Shown here: positions 7,888 through 15,503 of the stretch, piece by piece
How the letters are laid out: the number at the start of each line of letters is the position of its first letter
Position numbering within the stretch: position 1 is the stretch's first letter
NCBI GenBank assembly: GCA_937991555.1
Contig: CALKHU010000020.1
Location: 1 to 15,992 of the forward strand
Reading direction: 5' to 3'
DNA length: 15,992 bases
Origin: an uncultured Caulobacter sp.
GTDB taxonomy: Bacteria > Pseudomonadota > Alphaproteobacteria > Caulobacterales > Caulobacteraceae
Position numbers and translations under genes: made by a program
The notes under the pieces: model-generated
Seen by the model: the letters and a program-made list of their open reading frames with translations, nothing else
Database searches by the model: none
Told to the model about the DNA's origin: nothing

Positions 7888-10800
7888 ATGCGCAACATCT
7901 CGTCCTGGTCGATCCGGAACCCGATCCCGATCATCATGCTGTTCACGATGTTGATGCTCGGCGGGATCGCCGGCTTCAACGCGATGCGGATCAACAACAA
8001 CCCGGACGTCGACTTCCCGCTGATCCAGGTCGTCGCGGCCCGCCCGGGCGCGGCCCCGAGCGAGATGGAGACCCAGGTCACCCGCCTCGTCGAGGACTCC
8101 ATCTCCGGCCTGAGCGGCGTGCGCCACATGCGCTCGACGGTCACCGACGGCGTGTCCGTGACGATGATCGAGTTCGAGCTTTCGACCGACACCGAGAAAG
8201 CGACAAACGACGTCCGCAACGCCATGGGCATCCTGCGGGCGGACCTGCCGCAGGACATGCAGGAACCCACGGTCAAGCTGTGGGACATCACCGGCGACTC
8301 GCTCATCACCTACGTCGTACGCTCGAGCACGATGAGCCCCGAGCAGCTGTCGTGGTTCGTCGACAACGAGATCAGCCGCGCGCTGCTGGCCATCCCCGGC
8401 GTGGGCCAGGTCGACCGCAGGGGAGGCGTCGAACGCGAGATCAGCGTCGAGCTCGATCCCGACCGGCTGGCCTCGTTCGGGGTGACGGCGGCGCAGGTCA
8501 GTCAGGCGCTGGTCAATGTGAACAACGACCTGCCCGGCGGCCGGGTGACCGTCGGGGGCTCCGAACGGTCGATCCGGACCCTGGGCGCGGCGGGCTCCGT
8601 CGCCGAGCTGGCGGAAACGCGCGTGCCGGTCGCCGGCGGAAGCGTCCGGCTCGGCGACCTGGGGCGCGTCGAGGACAGCTGGACCGAGCCGCGCTCGATC
8701 GCGCGCTACGACGGCCAGGAAGCGGTGACGTTCGAGTTCTTCCGCTCGCGCGACGCCAGCGAGGTCAAGGTCGCCCAGGTCGTCCGCAAGAAGATCGCCG
8801 AGATCGACGAGGCGCACCCCGAGCTGCAGATCGAGCAGATCAGCGCCAACGTCGAGTTCGCCGAAGAAAGCTACATCGCCTCGCTCGAGGCCGTCGGCCT
8901 GGGCGCGCTGCTGGCAGTCGTCGTGGTCTGGATCTTCCTGCGCGACTGGCGCGCGACGCTGATCGCCGCGGTGGCCATGCCGCTGTCGCTGATCCCGACC
9001 TTCGCCGTGCTGGCGCCGCTCGGCCAGTCGCTCAACATGATCACCCTGCTGGCGCTGTCGCTGACCATCGGCATCCTTGTCGATGACGCGATCGTGGAGA
9101 TCGAGAACATCGTCCGCCACATGCGGGGCGGCAAGGCGCCGTACCCGGCGGCCATGGAGGCGGCCGACGAGATCGGCCTGGCGGTCGTGGCCACCACCCT
9201 GACCATCGTCGCGGTCTTCGCCCCGGTCGGGTTCATGCCGGGCGTCATCGGCCAGTTCTTCAAGGCCTTCGCCCTGGCGGCCTGCATCTCGGTGCTGTTC
9301 TCGCTTGTCGTGGCGCGGATGCTGACGCCGCTGATGGGCGCCTATCTGCTCAAGCACAAGCCCCACGAGGACAAGGATCCGCCGTGGATGAGCTGGTACC
9401 TGCGCCAGCTGCACTGGGCGCTGAACAACCGCTGGAAGGTGTTCGGCGCCGGCATCGTGATCTTCATCGGCACCGGCGCCCTGACCCCGCTGGTGCCGTT
9501 CGAGGTGCAGCCGTCGGTCGACCAGGGCCGGGCGACCTTCTCGGTCGAGCTGCCGCCTGGATCGACGCTGCGCCAGACCGACGCCGTGGTGGACCGTGTG
9601 TCGCGCGAACTGCGCCAGCGGCCGGAGGTGACCAACGTCTACGCGGCCATCGGCGGCGGCGACGTCAACACCGCCACGGTCACGGCCCAGCTGGTGGACA
9701 AGGGCGAGCGCTCCATCACCCAAAAGCAGTTCACCCGGGAGATGGTGGACCATTTCAAGACCGTCCCGGGCGCCCGCATCGGCGTTCCGACGCAGCTCGG
9801 CGGGGGGCCGACCGACGGGACAGTGTTCTCCTACTCGATCCAGAGCGACGACGGCGACAAGCTGCTGGCGGCCGCCCGCAACATCGAGCGTGAGATGCGC
9901 GCCGTGCCGGGCCTGACCAATGTGATCAACACCGCCGCCATCGCGCGTCCAGAGCTGCTCATCACGCCGCGAACCGACGAGGCGGCCCGTCTCGGCGTGT
10001 CGACCGGAGCCCTGTCCCAGGCGATCCGCGTCGCGACGCTGGGCGATATCGACCAGCTGCTGCCCAAGTACAATCTGGGCGACCGCCAGGTGCCGATCCG
10101 GCTGCGCCTTACCGAGGACGCCCGCGAGGACATCACGGTGCTCCAGAACCTGCGCGTGCCGACGGCGAGCGGCGCTTCCGTGCCGCTCAGCGCCGTCGCG
10201 GACATCACCTACGGCGCCGGACCCTCGCAGGTCAGCAGGCTCGACCGGTCGCGCGTCGCGACCATCACCGCCGAACTGAACGGCATCACCAGCGGCGAGG
10301 CCTCGATCGCGGTCGGCAGGCTGCCGTCGGTGAAGAACCTGCCCGAAGGCGTGCGTCAGGGCATGACCGGCGACGTCGAGTTCCTGAAGGAGATGGTGGT
10401 GGGCTTCGCCGGCGCCTTCGCGACCGGCCTCATCCTGATGTACGCGGTGCTGGCGCTTCTGTTCAAAAGCTTCACCCATCCCATCACCATCATGGCGGCG
10501 CTGCCGCTGGCCATCGGCGGGGCGTTCGTGGGCCTGCTGATCATGCAGAGCAGCTTCTCGATCTCGACCCTCATCGGGATCCTGATGCTGATGGGCATCG
10601 CGGCGAAAAACTCGATCCTGCTGGTCGAGTACGCGCTCGAGGCCATGAAGAACGGCATGGACCGGTACGAGGCGCTGATGGACGCCGCCCACAAGCGGGC
10701 GAGGCCGATCCTGATGACCACGGTGGCCATGGGCGCCGGCATGGCGCCGGTGGCCGTGGGCCTCGGCGCCGACGTCGAGTTCCGGCAGCCGATGGCCGTG

Positions 10801-10980
10801 GCCGTGGTCGGCGGGCTCATCACCTCGACCCTGCTGTCGCTGCTCTACATCCCGGCGATCTTCACGATCATCGACGACATGCGCAGCTGGGGTCACCGCA
10901 GGCTCGACCGCATGTTCGCCAACCAGAAGACCCTGAAGCCGGCCATCGTCGAGCAGGGCGGCGGCGGCGGTCAGGGTTAA
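7888..10980 (+). CDS. RND-family efflux permease (HAE1/AcrB type)
   Basis: A 1030-aa proton-driven inner-membrane transporter, full length for AcrB-type pumps. The first helix (about 10-30) and the periplasmic segment starting RINNNPDVDFPLIQV are typical. The proton-relay acidic pair sits in transmembrane helix 4 as D399-D400 within LVDDAIVEIEN. The partner lysine is K907 in AAKNSILLVEYAL of helix 10. Two repeated halves are visible, each with a large periplasmic loop. The Asp-Asp plus single-Lys pattern points to the hydrophobe/amphiphile class rather than the heavy-metal (CusA) class, but drug substrates cannot be named. It follows the adaptor after 6 bases. The C-terminus is a Gly-rich tail (QGGGGGQG). 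Confidence 0.95.
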   Translation: MRNISSWSIRNPIPIIMLFTMLMLGGIAGFNAMRINNNPDVDFPLIQVVAARPGAAPSEMETQVTRLVEDSISGLSGVRHMRSTVTDGVSVTMIEFELSTDTEKATNDVRNAMGILRADLPQDMQEPTVKLWDITGDSLITYVVRSSTMSPEQLSWFVDNEISRALLAIPGVGQVDRRGGVEREISVELDPDRLASFGVTAAQVSQALVNVNNDLPGGRVTVGGSERSIRTLGAAGSVAELAETRVPVAGGSVRLGDLGRVEDSWTEPRSIARYDGQEAVTFEFFRSRDASEVKVAQVVRKKIAEIDEAHPELQIEQISANVEFAEESYIASLEAVGLGALLAVVVVWIFLRDWRATLIAAVAMPLSLIPTFAVLAPLGQSLNMITLLALSLTIGILVDDAIVEIENIVRHMRGGKAPYPAAMEAADEIGLAVVATTLTIVAVFAPVGFMPGVIGQFFKAFALAACISVLFSLVVARMLTPLMGAYLLKHKPHEDKDPPWMSWYLRQLHWALNNRWKVFGAGIVIFIGTGALTPLVPFEVQPSVDQGRATFSVELPPGSTLRQTDAVVDRVSRELRQRPEVTNVYAAIGGGDVNTATVTAQLVDKGERSITQKQFTREMVDHFKTVPGARIGVPTQLGGGPTDGTVFSYSIQSDDGDKLLAAARNIEREMRAVPGLTNVINTAAIARPELLITPRTDEAARLGVSTGALSQAIRVATLGDIDQLLPKYNLGDRQVPIRLRLTEDAREDITVLQNLRVPTASGASVPLSAVADITYGAGPSQVSRLDRSRVATITAELNGITSGEASIAVGRLPSVKNLPEGVRQGMTGDVEFLKEMVVGFAGAFATGLILMYAVLALLFKSFTHPITIMAALPLAIGGAFVGLLIMQSSFSISTLIGILMLMGIAAKNSILLVEYALEAMKNGMDRYEALMDAAHKRARPILMTTVAMGAGMAPVAVGLGADVEFRQPMAVAVVGGLITSTLLSLLYIPAIFTIIDDMRSWGHRRLDRMFANQKTLKPAIVEQGGGGGQG

Positions 10981-11010
10981 TCCGGCGTTAGGAAACCCGC
11001 CCCAAACCGG

Positions 11011-11026
11011 TCCCATTGGAATGGGA
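11011..11026. promoter_or_regulatory. palindrome TCCCATT-GG-AATGGGA upstream of the eipA-like gene
   Basis: A perfect 7-bp inverted repeat with a 2-base centre lies 34 bases before the ATG of the DUF1134 gene and 30 bases after the permease stop. No T run follows, so it is not a convincing terminator. An operator for a dimeric regulator, or a 5'-UTR hairpin, is the alternative. No matching regulator is seen. Confidence 0.4.
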
Positions 11027-11060
11027 GTCTGACGACTTCCCGACGCACTGGAGCCGTTCC

Positions 11061-11651
11061 ATGGATCGCCGCACACTCCTCCTTTCCGGCCTCGCCGCCT
11101 CGACCGGCCTCGGCGGCTGCGCGACGACGGGCAGCGCCGGATACCAGGACGCGGGGGGCGAGCCTTCGCGCACCTACAGCTCGGACGAGATCGTCCGCGC
11201 CACGTCCGACTTCCTGGGCGTGACGGCCGAGGCGGCCGGCGCGGCGATCGAGAAGATCTTCAAGGAGAACGGCCAGCCCACCGCCTACATCGCCGGCGAG
11301 GAAGCGGCGGGCGCGGTCACCGTCGGCGCCCGCTACGGCCGCGGCCTGATGTACATGAAAGACCGGGAGACCCTGGAGGTCTTCTGGCAGGGGCCGTCGA
11401 TCGGCTTCGACCTCGGCGGCAACGCCAGCCGGGTCTTCACCCTCTGCTACAACCTGCACTACCCGGACATGATCTTCCGGCGCTTCCCGGGCGTGGAGGG
11501 GTCGGCCTATGTCGTGGGCGGGCTGGGGGTGCAGTACCAGCGGGCCGACGGCATCACCCTGGCGCCGATCCGCGCCGGCGTCGGCCTGAGGCTCGGCGCC
11601 AACGTCGGCTACCTCGCCTACAGCCGCAAGCGGAACGTCATCCCCTTCTAG
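11061..11651 (+). CDS. DUF1134 / EipA-like envelope lipoprotein
   Basis: A 196-aa protein with ATG at 11061 and GGAG at 11050-11053. The N-terminus MDRRTLLLSGLAASTGLGGC combines a twin-arginine-like RRTLLL with lipobox LGGC (C20), which suggests a lipoprotein that may be exported by Tat. The mature part holds the DUF1134 signature: a helical segment with TSDFLGVTAEAA, then glycine-rich beta strands (EEAAGAVTVGARYGRG, GPSIGFDLGGNASRVF, YNLHYPDMIFRRFPGVEGSAY), ending near RAGVGLRLGANVGYLAYS. In Brucella abortus the DUF1134 protein EipA is a periplasmic protein needed for envelope integrity. An envelope role is therefore inferred here, with no known activity. It is transcribed alone, converging on the UPF0114 gene after 14 bases. 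Confidence 0.85.
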   Translation: MDRRTLLLSGLAASTGLGGCATTGSAGYQDAGGEPSRTYSSDEIVRATSDFLGVTAEAAGAAIEKIFKENGQPTAYIAGEEAAGAVTVGARYGRGLMYMKDRETLEVFWQGPSIGFDLGGNASRVFTLCYNLHYPDMIFRRFPGVEGSAYVVGGLGVQYQRADGITLAPIRAGVGLRLGANVGYLAYSRKRNVIPF

Positions 11652-11665
11652 AGCGGGGCGCCGCG

Positions 11666-12199
11666 TCAGTGCTTGTCGGTGAGGCTGGCCAGCCAGTCCA
11701 TCAGCGCCAGCAGCACGCCGGACAGCACGAACGTCAGGTGAATCACAACCAGCCAGAGCATCCGGGCCTGGTCGATGGGGCCGGCCTCGGTCGCCTGCAG
11801 GAAGGCCTTCAGCAGGGCGATGGCGGATATCGCCACGATCGAGGCGACCAGCTTCATCTTCAGGCCGGAGAAATCCACCGTGCCCATCCAGCTGGGCCGG
11901 TCCTCCGTCTCGCCGATGTCGAGCTTGGAGACGAAGTTCTCGTAGCCGGAGAAGATCACGATCAGGACCAGGTTGCCGGCCAGTGACAGGTCGATGAGCG
12001 ACAGGGCGAGCAGGATGGCGTCGTCGGCGTGGGCGTCTCCGCTGAGGATCAGCGGGATCGCGTGGAACAGCTCCTGGAAGAAGATCGCGATCAGCGCGAG
12101 CAGGGCCACGACGAGACCGACGTACATCGGCGCCATCAGCCAGCGCGAGGCGAAAAGCCCCTGCTCGAGAACGCTCTCCAGAACGGGTTTCTTGCTCAT
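11666..12199 (-). CDS. UPF0114 / YqhA-family inner-membrane protein
   Basis: A 177-aa integral membrane protein starting MSKKPVLESVLEQGLFASRW, with GGAGG (12205-12209) before the ATG. Four hydrophobic segments are visible: about 18-46 (long, with MYVGLVVALLALIA), 62-84, 113-131 and 147-170. The conserved family sequences ASRWLMAPMYVGL, SGYENFVSK and LDFSGLKMKL-like VDFSGLKMKLVASI identify the UPF0114 (YqhA) family, whose function is unknown. It starts 22 bases after the second ACT-like gene on the same strand, so it is probably the last gene of that transcription unit. Confidence 0.9.
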   Translation of the reverse strand: MSKKPVLESVLEQGLFASRWLMAPMYVGLVVALLALIAIFFQELFHAIPLILSGDAHADDAILLALSLIDLSLAGNLVLIVIFSGYENFVSKLDIGETEDRPSWMGTVDFSGLKMKLVASIVAISAIALLKAFLQATEAGPIDQARMLWLVVIHLTFVLSGVLLALMDWLASLTDKH

Positions 12200-12220
12200 C
12201 GACGCCTCCGGACCGGGCTT

Positions 12221-12505
12221 CTAGTGGCGCGGAACCGCCGCCGGAGCAAGGCCGCCGCGCCATCCGAAGGCGAGCCGCCGCACAACCGGGCAGGCCTCGA
12301 GCCGGCGGGCGAGCGCTTCGGCCCGGTGTTCGCCCGCGTCCTCGATCTCCAGGCGGATCGACAGGCCGTCGCCGACCGGCTCGGCCTCCAGCCGCGTGAG
12401 CCGCGCCTGCTGGAAGGTGACCACACCGAGCACGCGGGCCAGGGCGTCCGGCTCGTCGAGCGCGCGGACCAGGAACAGCCGCCGTTTGCCGTCGTCCGCG
12501 CTCAT
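12221..12505 (-). CDS. small ACT-like domain protein (IlvM-like)
   Basis: A 94-aa protein consisting almost wholly of one ACT-like fold. The pattern is beta strand RRLFLVRAL (8-16), a helix beginning after Pro19 (DALARVLGVV), strand ARLTRLEAE (34-42), strand LSIRLEIED (48-56), helix EHRAEALARRLEA (59-71) and strand VVRRLAFG. Length and layout resemble IlvM, the small regulatory subunit of an acetohydroxyacid synthase, but identity is too low by eye to call it ilvM and no catalytic subunit is in the window. Its ATG overlaps the stop of the preceding gene (ATGA, 12502-12505), indicating translational coupling. A short basic tail (residues 82-94) follows the domain. Confidence 0.7.
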   Translation of the reverse strand: MSADDGKRRLFLVRALDEPDALARVLGVVTFQQARLTRLEAEPVGDGLSIRLEIEDAGEHRAEALARRLEACPVVRRLAFGWRGGLAPAAVPRH

Positions 12506-12789
12506 TTGAGCCCCCACTGGTGTTCGACCCGCGAGGAGAGGACGCCGGGCAGGCCGCTGAAGCGATGGCACAGGGCCACCGCGCCGTCCTCGTCGAGCTG
12601 TTGCAGGCGCAGGACGCCCTCGACAAGGTCGCCGACGGCTTTGAGCTGGAGGTTGCAGACCTCCGCCCGCGAGGGCGCGAGCCCGTGTCGGACCGCGTCC
12701 AGCGCCGTGAAGACGTCGCGCGCTGAGAACCGCAGCACGTGGCGGGCTTCGGGATCGGGGATTTCGAGAGCTGCACTGGGTAGGGGCAT
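12502..12789 (-). CDS. small ACT-like protein, first gene behind the attenuator
   Basis: A 95-aa protein with ATG at 12787-12789 and AAGGAA (complement of 12798-12803) as ribosome binding site. I do not recognise a named family. The predicted layout is ACT-like: strand RHVLRFSARD (16-25), a helix with Ala/Leu (26-38), strand EVCNLQLKA (43-51), strand VEGVLRLQQL (56-65), helix DGAVALCHRFSGL (68-80), and PGVLSSRVEHQW, which looks like the last strand of an ACT domain. It overlaps the next ACT-like gene by 4 bases. Two such domains made from coupled cistrons could form a hetero-oligomeric regulatory unit binding an amino acid. That is inference. The leader and terminator upstream suggest amino-acid-responsive expression. 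Confidence 0.7.
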   Translation of the reverse strand: MPLPSAALEIPDPEARHVLRFSARDVFTALDAVRHGLAPSRAEVCNLQLKAVGDLVEGVLRLQQLDEDGAVALCHRFSGLPGVLSSRVEHQWGLK

Positions 12790-12837
12790 GATCGTGGTTC
12801 CTTCGTTGGATTGAGGGACCGACAGACCGCACACAGC

Positions 12838-12866
12838 AAAAACCCCGCGCCGTTTCCGGAGCGGGG
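12838..12866 (-). terminator. Rho-independent terminator (putative attenuator)
   Basis: On the minus strand CCCCGC (12866-12861) pairs with GCGGGG (12848-12843). There is one T-C mismatch, then CCG/CGG and a GAAA tetraloop (12856-12853), followed directly by TTTTT (12842-12838). It lies between the short leader frame and the first ACT-like gene, 49 bases before that gene's ATG. It may act as attenuator for the ACT-like genes, or simply as the end of the pheS-pheT transcript. Confidence 0.85.
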
Positions 12867-12921
12867 CTTTGGTGATCTTGCGATCTGCCGGCGGGTCTTA
12901 AGACGCGCGCTGCCGCTCCGG
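12856..12921 (-). promoter_or_regulatory. antiterminator pairing: leader tail with terminator 5' arm
   Basis: The leader codons CCG GAG CGG (12921-12913) are perfectly complementary over 9 G/C-rich bases to CCGCTCCGG (12864-12856), which makes up most of the 5' arm of the terminator. The two structures are mutually exclusive. A ribosome stalled on the Ile codons (12942-12937) would leave the leader segment free to pair and block the terminator. A ribosome reaching the stop (12900-12898) would cover part of it and let the terminator form. Confidence 0.6.
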
Positions 12922-13026
12922 TCCGGGGGGATCGGTGATAATCATCATGGCTTTGCGCATGCACGCGGCGGCGCCCACGCCCGAGGGCGCGGTGGTCATT
13001 CCAGCGATGTCGAAACGCGACAGCAT
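12898..13026 (-). CDS. putative attenuator leader peptide (Met-Met-Ile-Ile-Thr run)
   Basis: A short open frame ending MRKAMMIITDPPGPERQRAS, stop TAA at 12900-12898. The start is uncertain. ATG at 13026 gives 42 aa and has GGAG about 10 bases upstream. ATG at 12960 gives the 20-aa version but lacks a visible ribosome binding site. The consecutive codons Met-Met-Ile-Ile-Thr, followed by a complementary antiterminator segment and a terminator, have the arrangement of ilv/thr-type leader peptides. The peptide itself would have no function; its translation would be the sensor. It begins 75 bases after the pheT stop. It may not be a real gene if the terminator merely ends pheT. Confidence 0.5.
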   Translation of the reverse strand: MLSRFDIAGMTTAPSGVGAAACMRKAMMIITDPPGPERQRAS

Positions 13027-13060
13027 TCCGGCGAGGCTCCGTGTGCAGGGAGAGGGATAG

Positions 13061-13078
13061 GCCAAGGCCAGCCTCGGC
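13061..13078. repeat. short inverted repeat after pheT
   Basis: GCCAAGGC (13061-13068) and GCCTCGGC (13071-13078) form a nearly perfect inverted repeat (one G-U pair on the minus-strand RNA) with a 2-base centre, 22 bases after the pheT stop. No T run follows. It may be an RNA hairpin at the pheT 3' end or an operator for the leader transcript. The remaining bases between pheT and the leader show no clear promoter. Confidence 0.3.
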
Positions 13079-13100
13079 GCTACCCCCTTTTCAACCCCGT

Positions 13101-15503
13101 TCATCCCCTGAGACGGGCGCCCGCCTTGGCGGCGGCGGCCACCACCTGGGCCGACAGGGCCTCGATCTCCGCGTCGGTGAGGGTCTTCTCGCGCGGCTGC
13201 ACGGTGACCTCGACGGCGACCGACTTCTGGCCTTCGGGCACACCCGGGCCCTGGTAGACGTCGAACACCCGGGCGCCGGCGATCAACGCCTTGTCGGCGC
13301 CGGCGACGGCCTTGACCAGGTCGCCTGCCGCCCTGTCGGCGTCGAGCAGGAAGGCGAAGTCGCGGGTCAGCGGCATCAGCGGCGACAGGACCAGGGCGCC
13401 CTTGGTCTTGGTCGGCTTCTTCTTCGGCTCGGGGATCGCCTCGATCCAGACCTCGAAGCCGTAGACCGGCCCGTCGACATCCATGGCCTTCAGGACAGCC
13501 GGGTGAAGCTCGCCGAACTCGGCCAGCACGGCCTTGGGCCCCAGCTGCAGGCGCGCCGAACGGCCGGGATGCCACCAGGACGAGGCCGAGCCCTGGGCGG
13601 TTTGCAGCGAGGCCACCGGAGCGCCGAGCTCCTCAAGGAGGCTCTGCAGGTCCGCCTTGACGGTGAACAGGTCCTCGGGCGGGCGCCGGTCCCAGCCGCG
13701 CGGGGCGTGCGGGGCCAGAATGGCGGCCACCGCCAGCCGCTGGTCCTGTGGCTCGTCGCCGGCGAACACCGGACCGACCTCGAACAGGGCGGCGTCCGGG
13801 AAGCCCCGGCGGGCGTTGCGGCCGGCCGCCTCGATCAGGTTGGGCAGGATCGAGGGCCGCATGGTGTCGATCTCGGCCGACATCGGGTTGGCCAGCACCA
13901 GGGCGTCGGCGCCGCCGCCGAAGAGCTTCGCGATCGCGTTGGCGGTGAACGACCAGGTGACGGTCTCACGATAGCCGGCGGCCGCGAGGGCCCGACGGGC
14001 GATCCGGGCCCGGTTCTGGCGCGCCGTCAGGACGCCGCCGGCCTGGCGCGGCGCTTCCGGCAGCGGGGTGGCGGGCAGGGCGTCGTAGCCGGCGATGCGG
14101 GCGACCTCCTCGACCAGGTCCGCCTTGCCCTCGACGTCGCGACGCCAGGTCGGCGGGGTGACGGTCAGGGCGACATGGCCGGTCTCGACCGCGAAGCCGA
14201 GACGGGTCAGGATCTCGATCACGCCCTCGCGCGGCACGTTCAGGCCGGCCAGCTGGTGGACGTAGGCCGGGTCGAACGGGAAGGAAGCAGGAGCGGGCAG
14301 GGGCTCGCCGGCGACGACGACCTCCGACGGCTCACCGCCGCATAGGTCGAGGATCAGCGCCGTGGCCAGCTCCAGACCCGGGACCATGAAGCCGGAGTCG
14401 ACGCCGCGGGCGAAGCGGTACTGGGCGTCGGACGTAATGCCCGTCGCGCGTCCGGTCTGGGCGATGCGGATCGGGTCGAACCAGGCGCTTTCGACGAACA
14501 CGTCGACTGTGTCGTCCGAGCAGCCGGTGCTCTCGCCGCCCATCACGCCGCCCAGTCCGATCGGCCGCTCGCCGTCGGCGTCGGAGATGACCGACATCTC
14601 CGGCGTGCATTCATAGGTCTTGCCGTCGAGCGCGATCAGGTGCTCGTCGCCGTTCATGCCGTGGCGGCCGAGGCGGGCCTCGATCGTGGTCCCGACCAGC
14701 TTGGCCATGTCGTAGACGTGCAGCGGGCGGGCGCGGTCGTAGGACAGCAGGTTGGTGACATCGACCAGGGCGTTGATCGGGCGCAGGCCGATGGCCTTCA
14801 GCCGATCCTGCAGCCACTGAGGCGAGGGGCCGTTCCTGACGCCGCGAATGACGCGGCCGGCGAAGGCGCGACAGGCGTCGCCGTCCACCTTGATCGTGAT
14901 CGGGCACGGGAAGCGGCCGGGGACCGGCTGGACCGCCGGGGTCTTCAGCCGGCCGAGACCGACGGCCGACAGGTCGCGGGCGATGCCGGCGACGCCGAGC
15001 CAGTCGGGCCGGTTGGGCGTGACCTCGAAGTCGATCACGGCCTCCTGCGCCAGCGCCTCGGCGGCCGGCATGCCGACCGGGCAGGCGTCGGGCAGTTCGA
15101 TGATCCCGTCTGACTCCTCGGCCGTCTCCAGCTCGGCGGCCGAGCACAGCATGCCGTTGGAGACCACGCCGCGGACCGGCTTCTCGACCAGGGTCACGCC
15201 CAGGCCCGGCACCCAGGCGCCGATCGGGGCGTAGATGGTGGTCAGGCCGGCGCGGGCGTTGGGCGCGCCGCAGACGATCTCCTTGCGGCCGTCGACGGTG
15301 TCGACCTGGCAGACGCGCAGGCGGTCGGCGTTGGGGTGCTGCACTGCCTCGACGATCTTCGCCACCGTGAAGGCTGCCAGCTTCGTAGCCGGGTCGGTGA
15401 CATGCTCGACCTCAAGGCCGGCCATGGTCATGGCGTCCACGACCTGGGCGACAGTGCAGTCGGTTTCGAGGTGGTCCTTCAGCCAGGACAGGGTGAACTT
15501 CAT
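13101..15503 (-). CDS. pheT: phenylalanine-tRNA ligase beta subunit
   Basis: An 800-aa beta subunit (E. coli 795) of the alpha2-beta2 enzyme that attaches phenylalanine to tRNA-Phe. It starts MKFTLSWLKDHLETDCTVAQ. Domains follow the family order. An EMAP-like tRNA-binding domain covers about 39-150 (with NADRLRVCQVDT and SNGMLCSAAEL). A B3/B4 editing domain covers about 210-390 (with NALVDVTN and the GGVMGGES loop). A B5 domain covers about 400-475 (EILTRLGF, PTWRRDVEGKADLVEEVARIAGYD). The catalytic-like core follows. The C-terminal anticodon-binding FDX-ACB domain covers the last 95 residues (PLMPLTRDFAFLLD). Its ATG overlaps the stop of the upstream 128-aa gene (ATGA, 15500-15503). It is intact. 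Confidence 0.97.
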   Translation of the reverse strand: MKFTLSWLKDHLETDCTVAQVVDAMTMAGLEVEHVTDPATKLAAFTVAKIVEAVQHPNADRLRVCQVDTVDGRKEIVCGAPNARAGLTTIYAPIGAWVPGLGVTLVEKPVRGVVSNGMLCSAAELETAEESDGIIELPDACPVGMPAAEALAQEAVIDFEVTPNRPDWLGVAGIARDLSAVGLGRLKTPAVQPVPGRFPCPITIKVDGDACRAFAGRVIRGVRNGPSPQWLQDRLKAIGLRPINALVDVTNLLSYDRARPLHVYDMAKLVGTTIEARLGRHGMNGDEHLIALDGKTYECTPEMSVISDADGERPIGLGGVMGGESTGCSDDTVDVFVESAWFDPIRIAQTGRATGITSDAQYRFARGVDSGFMVPGLELATALILDLCGGEPSEVVVAGEPLPAPASFPFDPAYVHQLAGLNVPREGVIEILTRLGFAVETGHVALTVTPPTWRRDVEGKADLVEEVARIAGYDALPATPLPEAPRQAGGVLTARQNRARIARRALAAAGYRETVTWSFTANAIAKLFGGGADALVLANPMSAEIDTMRPSILPNLIEAAGRNARRGFPDAALFEVGPVFAGDEPQDQRLAVAAILAPHAPRGWDRRPPEDLFTVKADLQSLLEELGAPVASLQTAQGSASSWWHPGRSARLQLGPKAVLAEFGELHPAVLKAMDVDGPVYGFEVWIEAIPEPKKKPTKTKGALVLSPLMPLTRDFAFLLDADRAAGDLVKAVAGADKALIAGARVFDVYQGPGVPEGQKSVAVEVTVQPREKTLTDAEIEALSAQVVAAAAKAGARLRG

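Noticed and set aside
6631..11076. A 1481-codon open frame on the minus strand opposite the RND operon.
   Set aside because: Its translation is Arg/Gly/Asp/His-rich low-complexity sequence, typical of the antisense frame of high-GC coding DNA. The plus-strand genes have full family motifs.
10977..12839. A 620-codon minus-strand open frame across the eipA-like and UPF0114 genes.
   Set aside because: It is out of frame with the recognised proteins and low in complexity. Start, ribosome binding site and domain evidence favour the smaller genes.
12898..13575. A 225-codon minus-strand open frame running from inside pheT to the leader region.
   Set aside because: Most of it lies out of frame within pheT. 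Only its last 20-42 codons, past the pheT stop, are considered as a leader peptide.
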